Below are positions 1-12,700 of a stretch of 64,000 nucleotides of DNA, piece by piece. The position numbers and the translations under genes are program-made. The notes beneath the pieces are model-generated. The model was not told where the DNA came from. It worked only from the letters and a program-made list of their open reading frames with translations, and did no database searches. How positions within the stretch are numbered: position 1 is the first letter of the stretch; each line of letters begins with the position of its first letter. Location of the stretch: NCBI GenBank assembly GCA_029207755.1, contig JARCOQ010000002.1:42611744-42675743 (forward strand), read 5' to 3'. The stretch is from Chamaea fasciata. Taxonomy: Eukaryota > Chordata > Aves > Passeriformes > Sylviidae.

Positions 1-3000
1 CCTGGACATCTGTCTGACCTGTGCTTCAAGATCACCAGCATTTCATCATTAATGCATTAAGATATGGAATAATGTATGGACAATATGAGTATGCATAAAC
101 ATAAATATGTCATATTCCTTAATTCTATCACAAGTGGTCATTGCCAACTTTATTAATTAAAAAAAAAGATTGGGACAAATTATTCATGAAGTGTGACATC
201 CTAAGCACTGTGAACCAAGCAAATACAACGAAAGCTACCACCAAGTAATATACAGAAAAAAATGAAAACTGAAAAAATCCAGACAAAATCAAGATGTTAC
301 TAAAATCTGAGTATGTCCCAACAGCACTAAATGACTGAGATGTCACAGTTAACGCTACATTTTGCATCCCCAGATAAATGCACTGATGTGGTAAGTACCA
401 GTCTTTTAATGATCAATCATGTCTTCCTTAGATCACTAGATCTTGAAATCAGATTCGAGTCAAATACTGTGCATGAATATTCAGATTACATGACTCTCCC
501 GAAGGAATGAACCTCTCTGCCTCTAAAGTTGTGACTGCAAGTCATTTTTAACTTGCTTCAAGTAGCTGACTTTAACCAAGTACCCTCTCCCTACGATTAT
601 TACCTAGCATTATTTGGATGAAGAAGTATTCAAATCCAGAGCATGTCCTGAGGTTCACAAAGAAAACAGTTTCCTGTTCAGACACAGGAATCATTTGATA
701 AGAGAAGTAACTGACAACAAAGCTCTCTGGGAAAAAGCTAACTCCACTGAAAGTCAAGGGGAAGAAAAACGAGATCGAGTATTTCATGTAAGTACAAATA
801 ATTCATTTGAGGCAACAGACTTCTTGTTTGTAATTTATAACATTCATTGTGTAATGGGGCCAAGGCCTCTACTGCATACTTAAGCATAACAGCTTTTTGC
901 TGATTTTTATTTTTTATTTGGAGGAAGTTACCATGGTACTTTCACTCATGTTTTATGGTTTCTCTCAATCCAAAGGAATTACAAAAGAAACATGTGTCTT
1001 TGTTGAATCAGCACCCCTAGTGTTTCTTTGTTATCCCGAAAACATCCGGGACAGCATTTAAGGTCCAAAATAATTTCCCAGTACTGAAGAGAGACTAAAA
1101 TATACACAGTCCAAATGGGATACTTTAAGAAATCCAGATAATGACACCTGCTTTACGCTTTTTTTTTCCTTCTGTGCAGCTTGCAAAAGAGGTATGCCAC
1201 GCATGGAGGACAAGAGATGAAATGGAGGGAAAGAGGGAAAAGATAACAAGATACTGATTTAGGCAAATTGCTAGAGAAGCACAAAAAAACCCTAATAACC
1301 CTATTTATGACACATACGCTGAAAAGAAATCAAAAGGTCTGAAAAGAAGATTTTTTTGATTCAACTGTTTTACTGAAATTGTTGCTGGTTGCTTTCACAG
1401 ATAGAAATCACAAAATCGACAGAGCCACTAAAGAGACACACAAATTATTAACCTATACTTTCAGAGAGTTGGATGCAAGAGCATATACCCAGTAACAAAC
1501 AACCACAGGTCTTGTGTGTGGCCATCACAAAAGTCCAGGGAACATGGTCAACCAAAGACCTGAAGGGAGGTCCTGCAGTGCCCAGGTATGAAAGAGAGTG
1601 AACTGAGATATACAACTCTGTTTGGCAGCAGTGGAACAAGAACTGGAAGAAGCAGCCCTGCTCTTTGAAAGCATTTGGTGAAACCTGCAAGAATACCTGG
1701 GAGGCCTTGAAAAATATTTGTTCGCAGAGTATGCAGATCATCTGAACAACAATTAACAGCTGATTTTATCACAGTCAGTAGTACATAAAGACACGGTTGC
1801 CGGTTATTAAACCTAGGATAACACCTAGCAGAAAAGAAGGATAAGACATATCCAAGTGTCCAAAAAAAAAGTCTATCCAGTTTACACTAAAAGAAAATTC
1901 TGTATTTTCAGCAGGGATTTTCTTAATCTTTGAAAAAATTTTTCTAGGGAAAGAATGAATTCTGCATCATTTGACATCTTCCTACAAATGCAGGTCAAAC
2001 AGTTACAGCCTTTGGGTTGAAATTCCAGTGTAATGTGCAATGGTGCATATCAATTCTGGTGAACAGACTTGACATTCAGAAAAAAAATCTGGATTTAAAA
2101 TCTACTAGTTATGCTATACAAGTTTTATAATGGATCCCAGTAAGTGCTGACCCACTTGACTGAAATTCTAACGCACACCAAAAACTATTAATAGATTTGG
2201 ACAAATTTCACAAATGTTATGCCTTAACTGTAGCTCTGCTGCTCTGATCACAGTATTCCTGGTTTGCAATGGAGGAGATAATATGGATTTTTTTGCTATC
2301 TCAACAGGAATATTTTGAGACATATTTAGTTTATATTGGGGAGTGGTGCCTGAATAAATATTGTTAATTGTAATTCTTAATGACATTTTACAGGAAGTTT
2401 ATAGCCAGGGTCTCTACGAGTACTTCAAACAGTCCTCATGCACTGGAATATGACCAACCCTACCACTCATTGTTTTAAGGATCCTTGGCACCCTCCCAAA
2501 CAATTCTTGGCATGGGACAGCAGCACAGGCCGAGGCAACAGCTCTTCCCTGCTGGCAGCACGCATGCTCTGTCTTTGACTGGAGGTCACAGCAGGTCATG
2601 GGATGAATGAAGATCACTCCATGCCAGATGGCATTGAGACTCGGAAACTTTCTTGTGACACTGAATTTATTAACATAAATACGAACACACTGCAATCAAA
2701 TCTAGGTTCTCAGTACCCATGTCCTACCAGTTCATCTTGGAGGACTAACACTAGCATGAGAACCCAACTGAACTTCACACCTTTTCACCTTTAGCAACCT
2801 GTTGTTTGAACCCAAGGCTCTCCCTGTGCAGCTGCTATCAGCCTCCACGGCATTGGCAGTGAGCGTGCAGTCGCATTCTGGACTGCAATTACAAAACTGC
2901 GCAGACATCCAGCACCAAGCTACAGCAGCAGATGGAGAAAGTCCAGACCTGAAACATCTGAAGTATCCACACTTCTGTCAGACTGAAGACATACCCTGTA

Positions 3001-3888
3001 TAATAATATATGTCTACTCTTTCATTCTGCAAGCAGCAACTTTCTAACTAACAAGACATGAAGAGGCTGTGCATACTTGGTAGCTGCCCTCTCAGTACCA
3101 TCTCTGTGAACAGTAAGTAATACACAGCAAAATTAAGTAGCTTCTACCCTATGTTAATGAGCAACACAGGACTTCCTCTAGAGCTACCTCAGGGTTATCT
3201 TCATTATAGGATCTGTGACACAAAAGCAATTTTATTCCAAATTTAAACTATTAATCTAGATTGCGTGGAGTTAACTTGCAGCAGGAAACAGCTGACTGCC
3301 ATCATACCACTGGCCTCCCACCCTCAGGAGAAGTGTCATGGGATGGTTTGCGCTTGTGCTGAGTAATCAACAAATTAAAATTACTCCTTAACGGAGCAGC
3401 AGTAGGATAACAAAGCCCAGAGGGCTCTGCTGACTGAGACAGAAATTTTAAGCAACTGGTGTGTGTGAGGCTTTAAAAATAATTATGTTACCACTTCCCA
3501 GCTGTGTACTGGATTTTATGTCCACTAGCTCCAGGAGCACTGGCTCTTTCTGCGCTTACTGGTTCTTTGCTGTGAATTCCATACTGTTTAGAGCAGACTA
3601 CTGGGGAGAGCAGAGAAGGCACTGGGCGGCACCAGAAGAAAAGAGGGTCTGACCATGTGCTTCGCTTGCCGTCCTGTGTGTCCCGGGCAGTGCGGGACCG
3701 GGCGCGGGCTCAGCCCGGGAACAGCGATGGCACAGCCACCGCACGGAACGGGGAAAGGAAGGAAGGAAGCAAGGAGGAGGGGAAGAGGGGAACGGGTGGG
3801 CACCTCCAGCCAGGTTCTGCGGCGAAACCGCGGCCCGGGGCAGGGCGTCCATTCCGCGCCCCTCCCGCCCGGAGCACACGAACGGTAC
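1..3888 (-). other. POGLUT3: Presumed POGLUT3 intron 1 (left part of window)
   Basis: This stretch follows the donor of POGLUT3 exon 1 on the minus strand. I searched it by eye for the conserved second exon, which should encode the rest of the filamin-type domain and start in phase 1, and did not find it. The remaining exons are therefore probably left of the window. The DNA is mostly AT-rich and unremarkable. The one exon-like object, at 608-787 on the plus strand, is listed separately. No repeat family was recognised here. Confidence 0.55.
608..787 (+). other. Exon-like open segment, unknown (60 codons)
   Basis: A 180-nt segment is bounded by TACCTAG on the left and GTAAGT on the right, which are good splice acceptor and donor sequences. 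It is open for exactly 60 codons in the phase where both boundaries fall between codons. The translation is strongly charged and hydrophilic (LDEEVFKSR near the start, EEKRDRVFH at the end). I do not recognise it. It lies on the strand opposite POGLUT3, inside the presumed intron 1. The reading continues to 883 if unspliced. It could be a chance ORF; only the coincidence of length, phase and splice sites argues for an exon. Confidence 0.2.
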
Positions 3889-4605
3889 CTGGCGGGGAGC
3901 GGGAGAAGTTGCGTCCGGCCGCGCTGACCGCCTGGATGTAGAAGTACCGCACGGGCACGGTGAGCCCCGCGTTCAGCCCGGGGCCCCACACCAGGCTCCG
4001 CTGGGCGCTGACGGGATCCGCCGACTCCGCCGGCCGCAGCAGCGGCCCCGCGGCGCCCAGCAGCAGCAGCAGCGGCGGCAGCGGCAGCAGTCCCCGGCCC
4101 CCCATCGCCCCGCCGGCCCCTACAGCGCCCGCTCGGAGCGGGGTCCCGGGCCTCCTCGGGCCCTGCGCGGCCCCCGCCCGCTCCCCGCCCCGCGGGGCGG
4201 CCCGACGGGGCCGGGGCTGGGTAGAGCCGGAGGGAGGCGAGGGGTGGGCCGGGCTGCCGCCGGGCGGCTGAATCCGGCGCCGCCTTTCCTCGTTCTCTTC
4301 CTCCTCCTCCGGGCCGTCCCGCCATATCCCCAGGGCGGTGGGGCGATGAGGAGCTGCTGCAGCCCAGCCCAGCGCAGCCCGTGTGCGCCGGACCGCGCCG
4401 GCGGCGGGACAGTGCCTTGCCTGCACAGGCACGGGAGCGGGCTCGGAGCCGCGCCCTTCCCCACAGCCGCGGAAAACACAGCACAGCCGCTGTGAGAGCG
4501 GGCAGCGGGCTCGGACCCGCTGGGTTGCGGTAGACTGTCCCGGGAGGTTTTTCTGCCCTGACTGTGGGCGCTTTTGCGGGACGCGCTGAAGAGCAGATGA
4601 TCGGA
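3650..4605 (-). promoter_or_regulatory. POGLUT3: CpG island, POGLUT3 promoter
   Basis: The base composition changes abruptly from AT-rich flanks to CpG-dense sequence over about 950 bp centred on the POGLUT3 start codon. Upstream of the ATG (4106-4600) it contains several GC-box-like runs (for example near 4180-4215) and no obvious TATA box. This is typical of a broadly expressed vertebrate promoter. Several long ORFs cross it on both strands only because stop codons are rare in GC-rich sequence; I do not annotate them. The exact transcription start cannot be read from sequence. Confidence 0.8.
3889..4105 (-). CDS. POGLUT3: POGLUT3 (KDELC2) first coding exon, partial gene
   Basis: Protein O-glucosyltransferase 3 is an ER-resident enzyme that adds glucose to serines of EGF-like repeats (Notch, fibrillins). 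This exon runs from the ATG at 4105-4103 for 72 codons plus one base and ends at AG|GTACC. It encodes a signal peptide with a Leu-rich core (LLPLPPLLLLLGAAGPLL), then the start of the N-terminal filamin-type Ig domain. RSLVWGPGL at about residues 36-44 and VPVRYFYIQAV at about 50-60 match the family closely, followed by NFSRSPPG. The catalytic GT90 (CAP10-like) domain and the C-terminal ER-retention signal are absent because the later exons are outside the window. The ATG has G at -3 and +4 and sits in a CpG island. Recognition rests on the conserved motifs and on having EXPH5 as neighbour. Confidence 0.9.
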
Positions 4606-5944
4606 GGGTGTGTTATTTGCCCCCCCCTCAAATAACGCATTACCTGTGGTTTAGGATGGAACTCAGCCGGCAGCTGAACAGTTGGCCTGGAATTTAAAGA
4701 TGAAAAAATCGTCTTTCTCTGTAGTTTATCGTTACTGCCTTGTGTCAGCTGATGGTACCACCGATTGCTCTAAAAGGAGAAAGGTCCAAGCCCGTGACAT
4801 AGTTTAAAATTCCTCACTGTTTTTAGGATTTCCCATAGCAATTGTATTTAAAGCGAAGGACAGAGCAGGGACCGTGTTAGGACGCACTGACACATGGGCT
4901 CAGCTCCCTGTCCCCGAGAGGAGGCTCAGACACACATCCATGCCCAGGTGCTCCTGAGGCCTGTGGTTGAGATGCTGCTGGTGTCCCTCATCAGTGCTGT
5001 GATGCTTGGTAAGGGGAGAAAAGAATCACAGTACTATCCTCTAGAAAATGTAACAAAAAAGTAATTTCATAGATTTAAAATGTTGGGATACAAGTAAAGA
5101 GGGTAAAACTCCAATGATTTTTCTCCTAAGGTTGTTTTGTCATTTTTACCATTTGCTGCTACTGGGAAGTATTTCAAGGTATGATTAGATGAGAGGGCTT
5201 ACAAGACTGCAGGAGAATTAAACGAAGATTCTGGGCAAGCCTGGATTTTCACATGCAAAGCAAAGAGATCACAAATGAATTCTGCCTGGTTTTGAATAAC
5301 ATGAACTTCAAGTCTCTGTGCATACAGACCATGAAAAACAGGTTCCTCGAAGGGGAAATTATCAAGTCTGGTTTCCTCCTTGCTTTTGTCTTTAGTCTCT
5401 TCAATTCCCTCACTTCAGATAGTCACAGATCTCCACTGACATACCATGTGCGATACTCTCAACAGGTGAGAGAAAACTTGTGTAGTGTGGCAGGGTACAG
5501 GGCAGGGCTGAAGTCAGGCAGGGACATCAAACTGCAGATCAGGATCAGTCCCTGTGAGGGGAATCGGGGCCAGGCATCGCTCTGGGATAGCTGCCTGTCC
5601 TGAGGCTGTCAGCCTGCAGATAGGGCCACACTCAGCAGGAGGGCAGAGGAGAGATGGAGACCGATGTCCTATGCCATCAGTGGGGCAGAGACTGATACCC
5701 CCAGGCTGGGCCGGAATGGTGTCATGAGCCATGGGCAGGGAGAGCGGGGGAAGCCCTGAGGACGTGGGGGAATCAGGGCCTGATGGTGCTCTTGGACCCC
5801 TGTTCCTGAGAAGGAGCCACTCCTGTTCTGGTATGGGCTGGGACCAGCTGCTGGGAACAGCTCTGAGGGAATGGCCCTGGGGGTCCTGGTGGGCATGGAG
5901 GGACACGGGCCACCAATGAGCCCTGGCAGTAATGATGGCCAACA
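4606..5944. other. Intergenic, POGLUT3 promoter to CR1 copy
   Basis: No gene recognised. The left part is ordinary AT-rich sequence. From about 5500 to 5940 it is GC-richer and stop-poor on the minus strand, and it runs directly into a CR1 copy. It may be further diverged CR1 sequence, but I could not align it convincingly. Confidence 0.4.
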
Positions 5945-6475
5945 GCAGCATGGGCTGAATGAACCAGGGCAGTCATTATCCACCTCCATTCAGTACTTGT
6001 TAGACCACATCTAGATCCTGCTTCCAGCCTTGCGCTCCCCAGTACAAGCCATCAATAAACTGGATCAAATCCAGAGGAAGCCACTGAGATGGCAGAGCTG
6101 GAGCACCAGCCCTGTGAGGAGAAACTGGGGCAGCTGGACTTGTTAAGCCTGTTAAGAGATACCTTCAATGAGGGGGTGGACCTTACAGAATCCCCTAGGA
6201 AGATCATGAGATGGTGCAGGGCAGAAAAATGAAAGACAACTGGCATGAGTTGAAAGAAGAGATGGTCACCCTGTAACATTTCCATGTTACAGGCTGAGGC
6301 ACAGGTTGCCCAGAGAGGGCGGTCCAGTCTCCATCTTCAGAGATTTTCAAGCCTCAACTGGATGAAGCCTTAAGAAGCCAGCCCTGACCTTGAAGCCAAT
6401 CTGCTGCGAGCAGGAGGCTGGACCAGAGACCTTCCAAGGTCACACCCACCCTGACCTATCCTTTGATGAAACCAT
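5945..6475 (+). mobile_element. CR1 LINE fragment, 3' part, diverged
   Basis: The order of recognisable CR1 3'-end blocks is intact. A segment near 5945-6010 corresponds to the CR1 stretch reading 'complete in the first-order form CTGGAATACTG...', here strongly changed. It is followed by GAGGAAGCCACTGAGATGG, GAGGAGAAACTGGGGCAGCTGG (6117 onward), CAGGTTGCCCAGAGAGG (6302 onward) and a closing block GAGGCTGGACCAGAGACCTTCC ending near CTATCCTTTGATG. It is 5'-truncated, as most avian CR1 copies are. It has no coding capacity and lies between POGLUT3 and EXPH5. The divergence suggests an old insertion. Confidence 0.75.
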
Positions 6476-9400
6476 GAAATTTCTGTCCCCTCTTTCAAAT
6501 GCCATCAAGATGGTAGAATGCTCCAAGATCATCTGGGTATGTGCATGACCTACTGGGTGGACAGAGGTATAGGCAGAAAAGCCACCTTAGGTCACAAACC
6601 ATGTTTCCTTCTGAAGCCAAGCTGAAGGACTGCATCATTGAGCTCAGGTACCACAAATACTCGCTGTAGTAATTAAGGCTGAGAGTTTCACACTATTACA
6701 CAGAATGTGGCAGCCAGGTTTCATTCAGGCCTAATTGCTGCTGAAGGGATTTTCACGTGGAGCTCATCACCTTGTAAAACTACTCATCAAACACTATCCT
6801 TGGCCCCTATGGGAGTGGAGGGTGGAGTACTGGCACCTCAAGGCAAGTTGTAGGCATACGGCTCTCTAAGGATTTAATATGTCTACTGTAAAGATTCTAC
6901 CACAGATGGAAGGCCATTTGTGTGCTGGAGACTCAGCAGCTGGCAGGACAAGATAAGGTAGCACATCCTGCCTGTGCAGGAGGCAGGCCTGAACCCAGCA
7001 GCTGATGTGACAGCTGGCTACAGCTGTAGGATGGACCAAGGTTGCCTGCCCTGCTCAATCCATGGCTTTGTTGGCCATCAGCATCCTGATGATGTTGGCA
7101 ACCATATTAAGATGCTGGATTTTTTAATGGTCTGCTGCATTCACAGCATATGAAAAACAAATACAGTACCAATATATTTTTTTTCATGTAAATGCAGAAT
7201 TTATTTCAAACAAATAGTTTTAAATGTGAATGTCCTGTAAATTATCAATATTTATAGAATATATTTTTGCTAGAGAAAAGTGTGGAAGTGTCAAAATTTG
7301 GCTCTGCTAATCTGAATGGAACTGATTGCTATTCAAAAGGTATTCTCCCTATGTTTTCATGCAATTGACTGTTAGAACACTGTTATTCAGGGTAAATTTT
7401 AGTTTACAGATCCTCAACAGGCTGCAGTCTTCCACAGCTGATTTACAATCAAAAGCAGTTTTTACTTGCTTACATTAAACAAAGCCACCTCATTTCCTGT
7501 CGTACGCAGCATAGCAAATGAAAAAAACTTATGCCTGCAAGGTGAGCACTTAATCCAACTACTTTTGAATGGGTAGAAAATATTTATAAATAAAAAATGT
7601 TCTAAACCATCCATGTCTAGTCAAGAAAAACTGTATGACCATTTACTTGCTTTGTACACATTTCTTTTTATTATTCTTTACCTTATGTAGGCTGGTATCC
7701 CAAATTTTTGGATTAATTCATTTTGCAGAAATGTACAACAGCAGAAATTCCGCACAGATACTCAGCTGGTTTTATTGTCTTACTCTACAGAATCCTGTAC
7801 ACACAGAGAATAGAGACATTTACAGAAAAACATAATTTCTGCTTAGAATACCATATTTTACAAGACTGCAATTATAGCGTAGTCATTTCCTTCCAGCATT
7901 GCCTATGTCAGCATATTCTTATATCCTTGTGAAACAGGCATGTCATAGAGATCAATTCTGACTATAAATATACAGTTTATGTTACTCCTTCTATGTACAA
8001 CAAAAGACAAATTACCCCAGCAAAAAGTAATAATACTTATATATCAGTACAGATTTGAACTACAGACTCACTTCTTTAACGAAGCTTACAGTATGAAAAA
8101 ATAAGGATACCTGTAACCTACTGTAATATTTTCATCTTTTAGTTTCTTGTGGAGTAGTCAGTGATACAAGCATTGCTTGTCTTGTGTAAAATATATTATT
8201 TTAAAATACCGGTATACTGTCCTTCAAGTTAGAAAAATATAATTATGTCCTACAGAAATTTTATTGGATTAAAAAGCATATAAAAATATGGACCATCATT
8301 TCAGACCATATATGAAATTAGAAATAAAGTAGAAGAAAATGTATAATTATTTTAAAATATATCTTCTGGCTCAGTGAGCCACTTCTGATATTTTATAAAA
8401 AGAGAACAAAGCTTAGTTAGAAATTTAATAGGCAGGGACAAGTTTTGGCTACTGAGTAATAATACTACATTATTGTTGTGGCTGAAGAAGAGCTAATGGA
8501 ACCTGTTTACACCCATTCAGTTTAGAAGTTAAAGAGTACTGTGGTAACAGCAGGAACAGTTGAAAAATACCAAAAAGGGATGGTAATTTAACAAAGGGCA
8601 AAGAGCCTTTCTTGCTGGTTTTATTTATTTTGCATGTAAAAAGCTACAGTCTACGGTGCAGTGGTGCCCCAGCCAAGTGCCCTCTCAGGCTGCCCCAGGT
8701 GCTGCTGCCCTGAAGGAGCCCAGTGGCTGCAGCTGCCTCATCCTGAGACCAGCCAAGCAGAGGCAGCTGCAGAACTTTGGGACCTCACAAAGTGTTTTGG
8801 TTACCTTCTCACTACTAGAACAGCTGAAGATTTCAGCCTATGAGGTTAATACAGGAAATCAACAGGCTAAATCTTTTTATATTTTGAATTGTTAAAAGTG
8901 TCTGACTTTTAATCCAAATTATCCTGTTTCCATGTCAAAGGCAGAAATCTGGACAATCATGTCAACTGTAACCAAAGCTGTGCTGGTTACGAATCTTCTG
9001 TGTCTGGAAAGCAGATTTCCATGCTCAGCTGTCTTTATTTTGGTCAGTTTCTCAGTGCTGTGCTCTGTGTTGAACTTTTTCTCCTACACTAGAAGTACTT
9101 CTGCAACTCACATTGCTCACTGCTCTTGCAATGCTGAAAAGTCCTGGTGTGGAATCTGCCTCAACAGCACAGAAGTACAAATGCCACCAGGGACATTGCT
9201 GCTATGCTTCCCAGGAATGCAGAAAAAGAATATTCATGCAGCATGCATGGATCTGTAGAAATTTAAGATGTTTCATTTTGAGAGGCTATTTGTTCAGTGG
9301 GAAGGATTATGATGCTTGATAATGAGGAATATCGGAGAAACAGCAAATTATCAGCAAAGTAACTTCTTGGTTGTCTGTTAAGTTCTGTAAGAAAAAGCAG

Positions 9401-9763
9401 CTCAAGCTAGAATTCATCCATTCCAGCACTGCATAGCTGGCAGGAACCTAACTACTGCTTGCTGACTCAGAGGAAAGCCATCCCTGGACTTACACTGCCC
9501 AAAGCTCCACAGCTGTTTACCTTCTATTATTTGGGGAAGGGATTTTTTAACATTGTTTTTCCCTGCTAAGAGAAACAGGAAAGGTGAAGCCAGACATTTA
9601 ATCCAAAAGTCAAATGCTCAGCTAATAAAACATACTAACTCCCTTGAAACTAAGGAAGCTGTACCAATTTATAGCAGCACAAGAATCAGCTCAGTGTATT
9701 TGACATGTTTTTGCCTGCCCAGAAACTACCACGCTATTGTGCCCTCTTAGTATCACAGTCCCT
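6476..9763 (-). other. EXPH5: Intergenic sequence and presumed EXPH5 3' UTR
   Basis: The EXPH5 stop is at 9764-9766, so its 3' UTR extends leftward into this AT-rich stretch. Its end is not determined. A tandem AATAAATAAA lies on the minus strand at 8629-8620, about 1.1 kb past the stop, and is one candidate poly(A) signal. Other minus-strand AATAAA hexamers occur further left (near 7770 and 7200), so a longer UTR is possible. Small ORFs at 8656-9319 on the plus strand are not recognised and are treated as chance. Confidence 0.45.
8620..8629 (-). terminator. EXPH5: Candidate EXPH5 poly(A) signal (tandem AATAAA)
   Basis: Read on the minus strand, this site is AATAAATAAA, two overlapping canonical hexamers, 1.1 kb downstream of the EXPH5 stop codon. 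T-rich sequence follows within about 40 nt. Competing hexamers further downstream make this only a candidate. Confidence 0.3.
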
Positions 9764-12700
9764 TCAAAGCTCTGATTCTTTATCTATCTCATCTAGGTAA
9801 TATTCATCATCAGTGGTGGTATCACTGTCTGAGTCCGAGTAAGCGGCTGGGTCTTCCACGTAGGTATCAGTCAACTCTCGGGGGGACGAAGCAGCTGATG
9901 ACATCCTGCTCCCAGCAGAACTCGAGCTCAGAAGCTCAGCCCTGTTTATAGAAGAGCTCTCTGTATCTCTGAAAGCACCAGGGTTATTAAGAAGACATGG
10001 TCTCCATAATCGCCCTTCGGTGAGCGACCTCTTGATATTTTCCAGGAAAGCCAGTTGTTGCTCTTTGCCAAATATACCAAATTCCACAGAGGGATACATT
10101 AAATTTCTAGTGCTGTAACATTTTTCATCGTCTGATGCCCAGTTTTCATTCTCATCGCAAGACAACAGCTCTGAGTAAGATTTAAATCTCTTCCCATGAA
10201 TACCATCTTTGGGTAGAATATTACTTCCTGAGGCAGAGGTCTCAAGGGAATCTCGAGCATAAATGCCCTCAGAGAGGTGACGCTCACGCTGACTTTTCGC
10301 ATGGCTCTTGCGCAACTGACAGCTATTGAGGTTAGTGTTTTCTAAGCTGGGAGACCGAGAGGTATTTTGGCGCTGACCAAGTACTGTCTGGGAAGTCAAG
10401 TTCTGCTCTGGACATGTGTCTGCCTGCATGCAGCTATTTACATAGGTGTTGGAGTTTTTGTCAGTCAAAAGTGGCAAGGGAGGAGCGCAGGCATGACGGC
10501 TAGCTCTTCCTTTCTCTTCATCCAGTGGGTAAGAGGTAGTAGCACTGGGAGCAATGGGCTGGCTTTTGCTTTCTAACCTGAGATCAAGTGTTTGGGAATT
10601 CTTATTTCTTGTGGCTACTGCTTTATCTGGAAATAGGGTTGTGAGTCTTGGCTTATTTTCCACTTTCACTGTAGTTTTTTGAGGACTGATGGCTTCCTTC
10701 TGGGTGTATGAACTTGTAAAAAGCCTCCTTTTGGTGTTAACAAGCAAAGAAGGATCGTTCTGATTTTCAGTCTTCTTATTATCAGCTGTTCTTGGTCTTG
10801 GAGTATTCTTCTCAGAGTTCAGACTGTGATTCTGATTTTCATTGTCCAGCTTCAGGAATGGCTGGTGGGAATCCATTGAAATCAATGAGTCAAGGGACGT
10901 GTTGACATCTAAAGAAGGAGCACTTCCATCATTCTGTGAAAAAATGTTACTTATGTGTGGTTTGGGGGGTAAATTTTTACTTGAAAATTTACGACTTGTT
11001 TTGTAAACAGCCGCCAATTTATTTTTAATTGAAGGTCTGTTTTTCCTTTTTTCTATATCTTTGACTTTGTCACTTGTGCAGTTGGAGAGAAGCTTGTTCT
11101 CCTCCTCTGCACTCTGCATTATGTTCTGACCTTGTGTAACCCTGGGGACTTTATTGTTCAGGTTGCCCTCACTATGACTCTCTGATTCCTGAAAACCACT
11201 GTAAACTTTACCCATATGAGAACTCTGTGAGTTTTGCTCTTTTTTAATTTTTGAATTCTTTATTTCATCTGTATCTGTGCTAGCGGCTTTGTCTAGCTGA
11301 AGTAATGGAACAGCACTGGAAGCTGTGCTTACCTCAGATGCTTTGCTTGGAGACTCTGAAAGCACTTTGCCACAAAAGTTTAAACCATTCTCTTTTTTTC
11401 TTGAACTGTCAGCCCTTAATTGCAGTCCACTAAATTTATTATTACACAGAGGGGTGGTTCGGTGTAGGACATCGACTCTCTGTTTAACTTGGGTACTATC
11501 CCTGTACACATCTTCCATAGGAGAAAGTGGCACATCAGCATGCTCTGTGTTACCACTCCTTCCAAGGGAACTCTTCTCTCTAGAGCGGAGGAATAAACTG
11601 TTCATATTTTTCTTGTTCACTTTTGCGGGCTGAGAGGAGCTTTCAGAGCTTCCCTTCTGTACAATATTTTTATTTGTTGAATTAGAATATAAAGGATTCT
11701 CTAAATGTCTGCCTGGCTTGGGAGGGGTTGATAAAGTGGATAGTCGTGGTGTGGCTCTTTGTAAAATTTCCTTCTTTTCTTTTACATTTATTTGTGCCTT
11801 TTGGCTGCTTGAAGCATTAGAAATGGCCTTACCTAACTTATCCACTATTGCAGTGGATTGTGGGCCACCAAAAGAAATTTCTTTTGTCACCACATCAGAA
11901 AGTACATTTTCTGCTAATGAAAGATATGCTGAATTATCTTTCTTGTTAGGTACCACACTCACTGACTTCTCAGAGCTAGGGGATAAGTGAGAATTCTCTT
12001 CTTCACTATCAACAGCAGTTCTTAAATTCTGAGGTGTGACCAGAACTGGAGATACTTGGTCAGAAGAATATGAAGGCACCTCTTTTTCTGAAGTGGTAGG
12101 GAAAAAATCATTTTCTAAACTCACATGACCTTCATGTTTCTTGTTTTGTATTCTTGGTGACTGAGCATTTTCTTTCGGACAAGGTAAATCAGTATCCTCT
12201 GAATTATCTCTAAAGAGGCTACAAAATGTTTTTGAATGCCTCCGTGGTAGTGTGTAATAAATTGAAACTAGTTCATGATACTTGACATGATCTTCATCAA
12301 CACAAACTGTAAATGTGCTTGTGGTTTTGTATTTCTGCAAAAAATTTCCCCCCTCCTTATAATATGAAAACACAGCGGATTCTCTTCTACTTCGATGTTC
12401 ACATCTGTCTGTCAAATCAATTGATGTACTACTACTCATTGAATCATTAATATTTTTGGTTAAAGGACTGTGGTAATCTTTGTCACCTGTGGCAGCATTT
12501 AATGATGCTGATGTTAAAAAGGAACATTTTGGGTCTAAACAAGACACATCTCTTTGACTAGCATAAGAGGTGTCAGCTCTATGCGGAGTTTCAGACCTTA
12601 AACAATTGTACATTGTTCTACTTTCTCTAGGTAAAGAGATGGGTGTCTCTGACATAATACTACCAGCAATGCTAGCTGATTTTCTAGGCAAAGTGTAATA

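Noticed and set aside
1448..1772. Two overlapping minus-strand ORFs as possible POGLUT3 exon 2
   Set aside because: Neither translation shows the conserved filamin-domain continuation expected after exon 1, and no phase-1 acceptor was found.
3588..4640. 350-codon minus-strand ORF and several overlapping ORFs across the POGLUT3 CpG island
   Set aside because: They run through the first exon, its intron and the upstream promoter in frames other than the true one. The length is explained by the scarcity of stops in GC-rich sequence. Only 3889-4105 matches a known protein.
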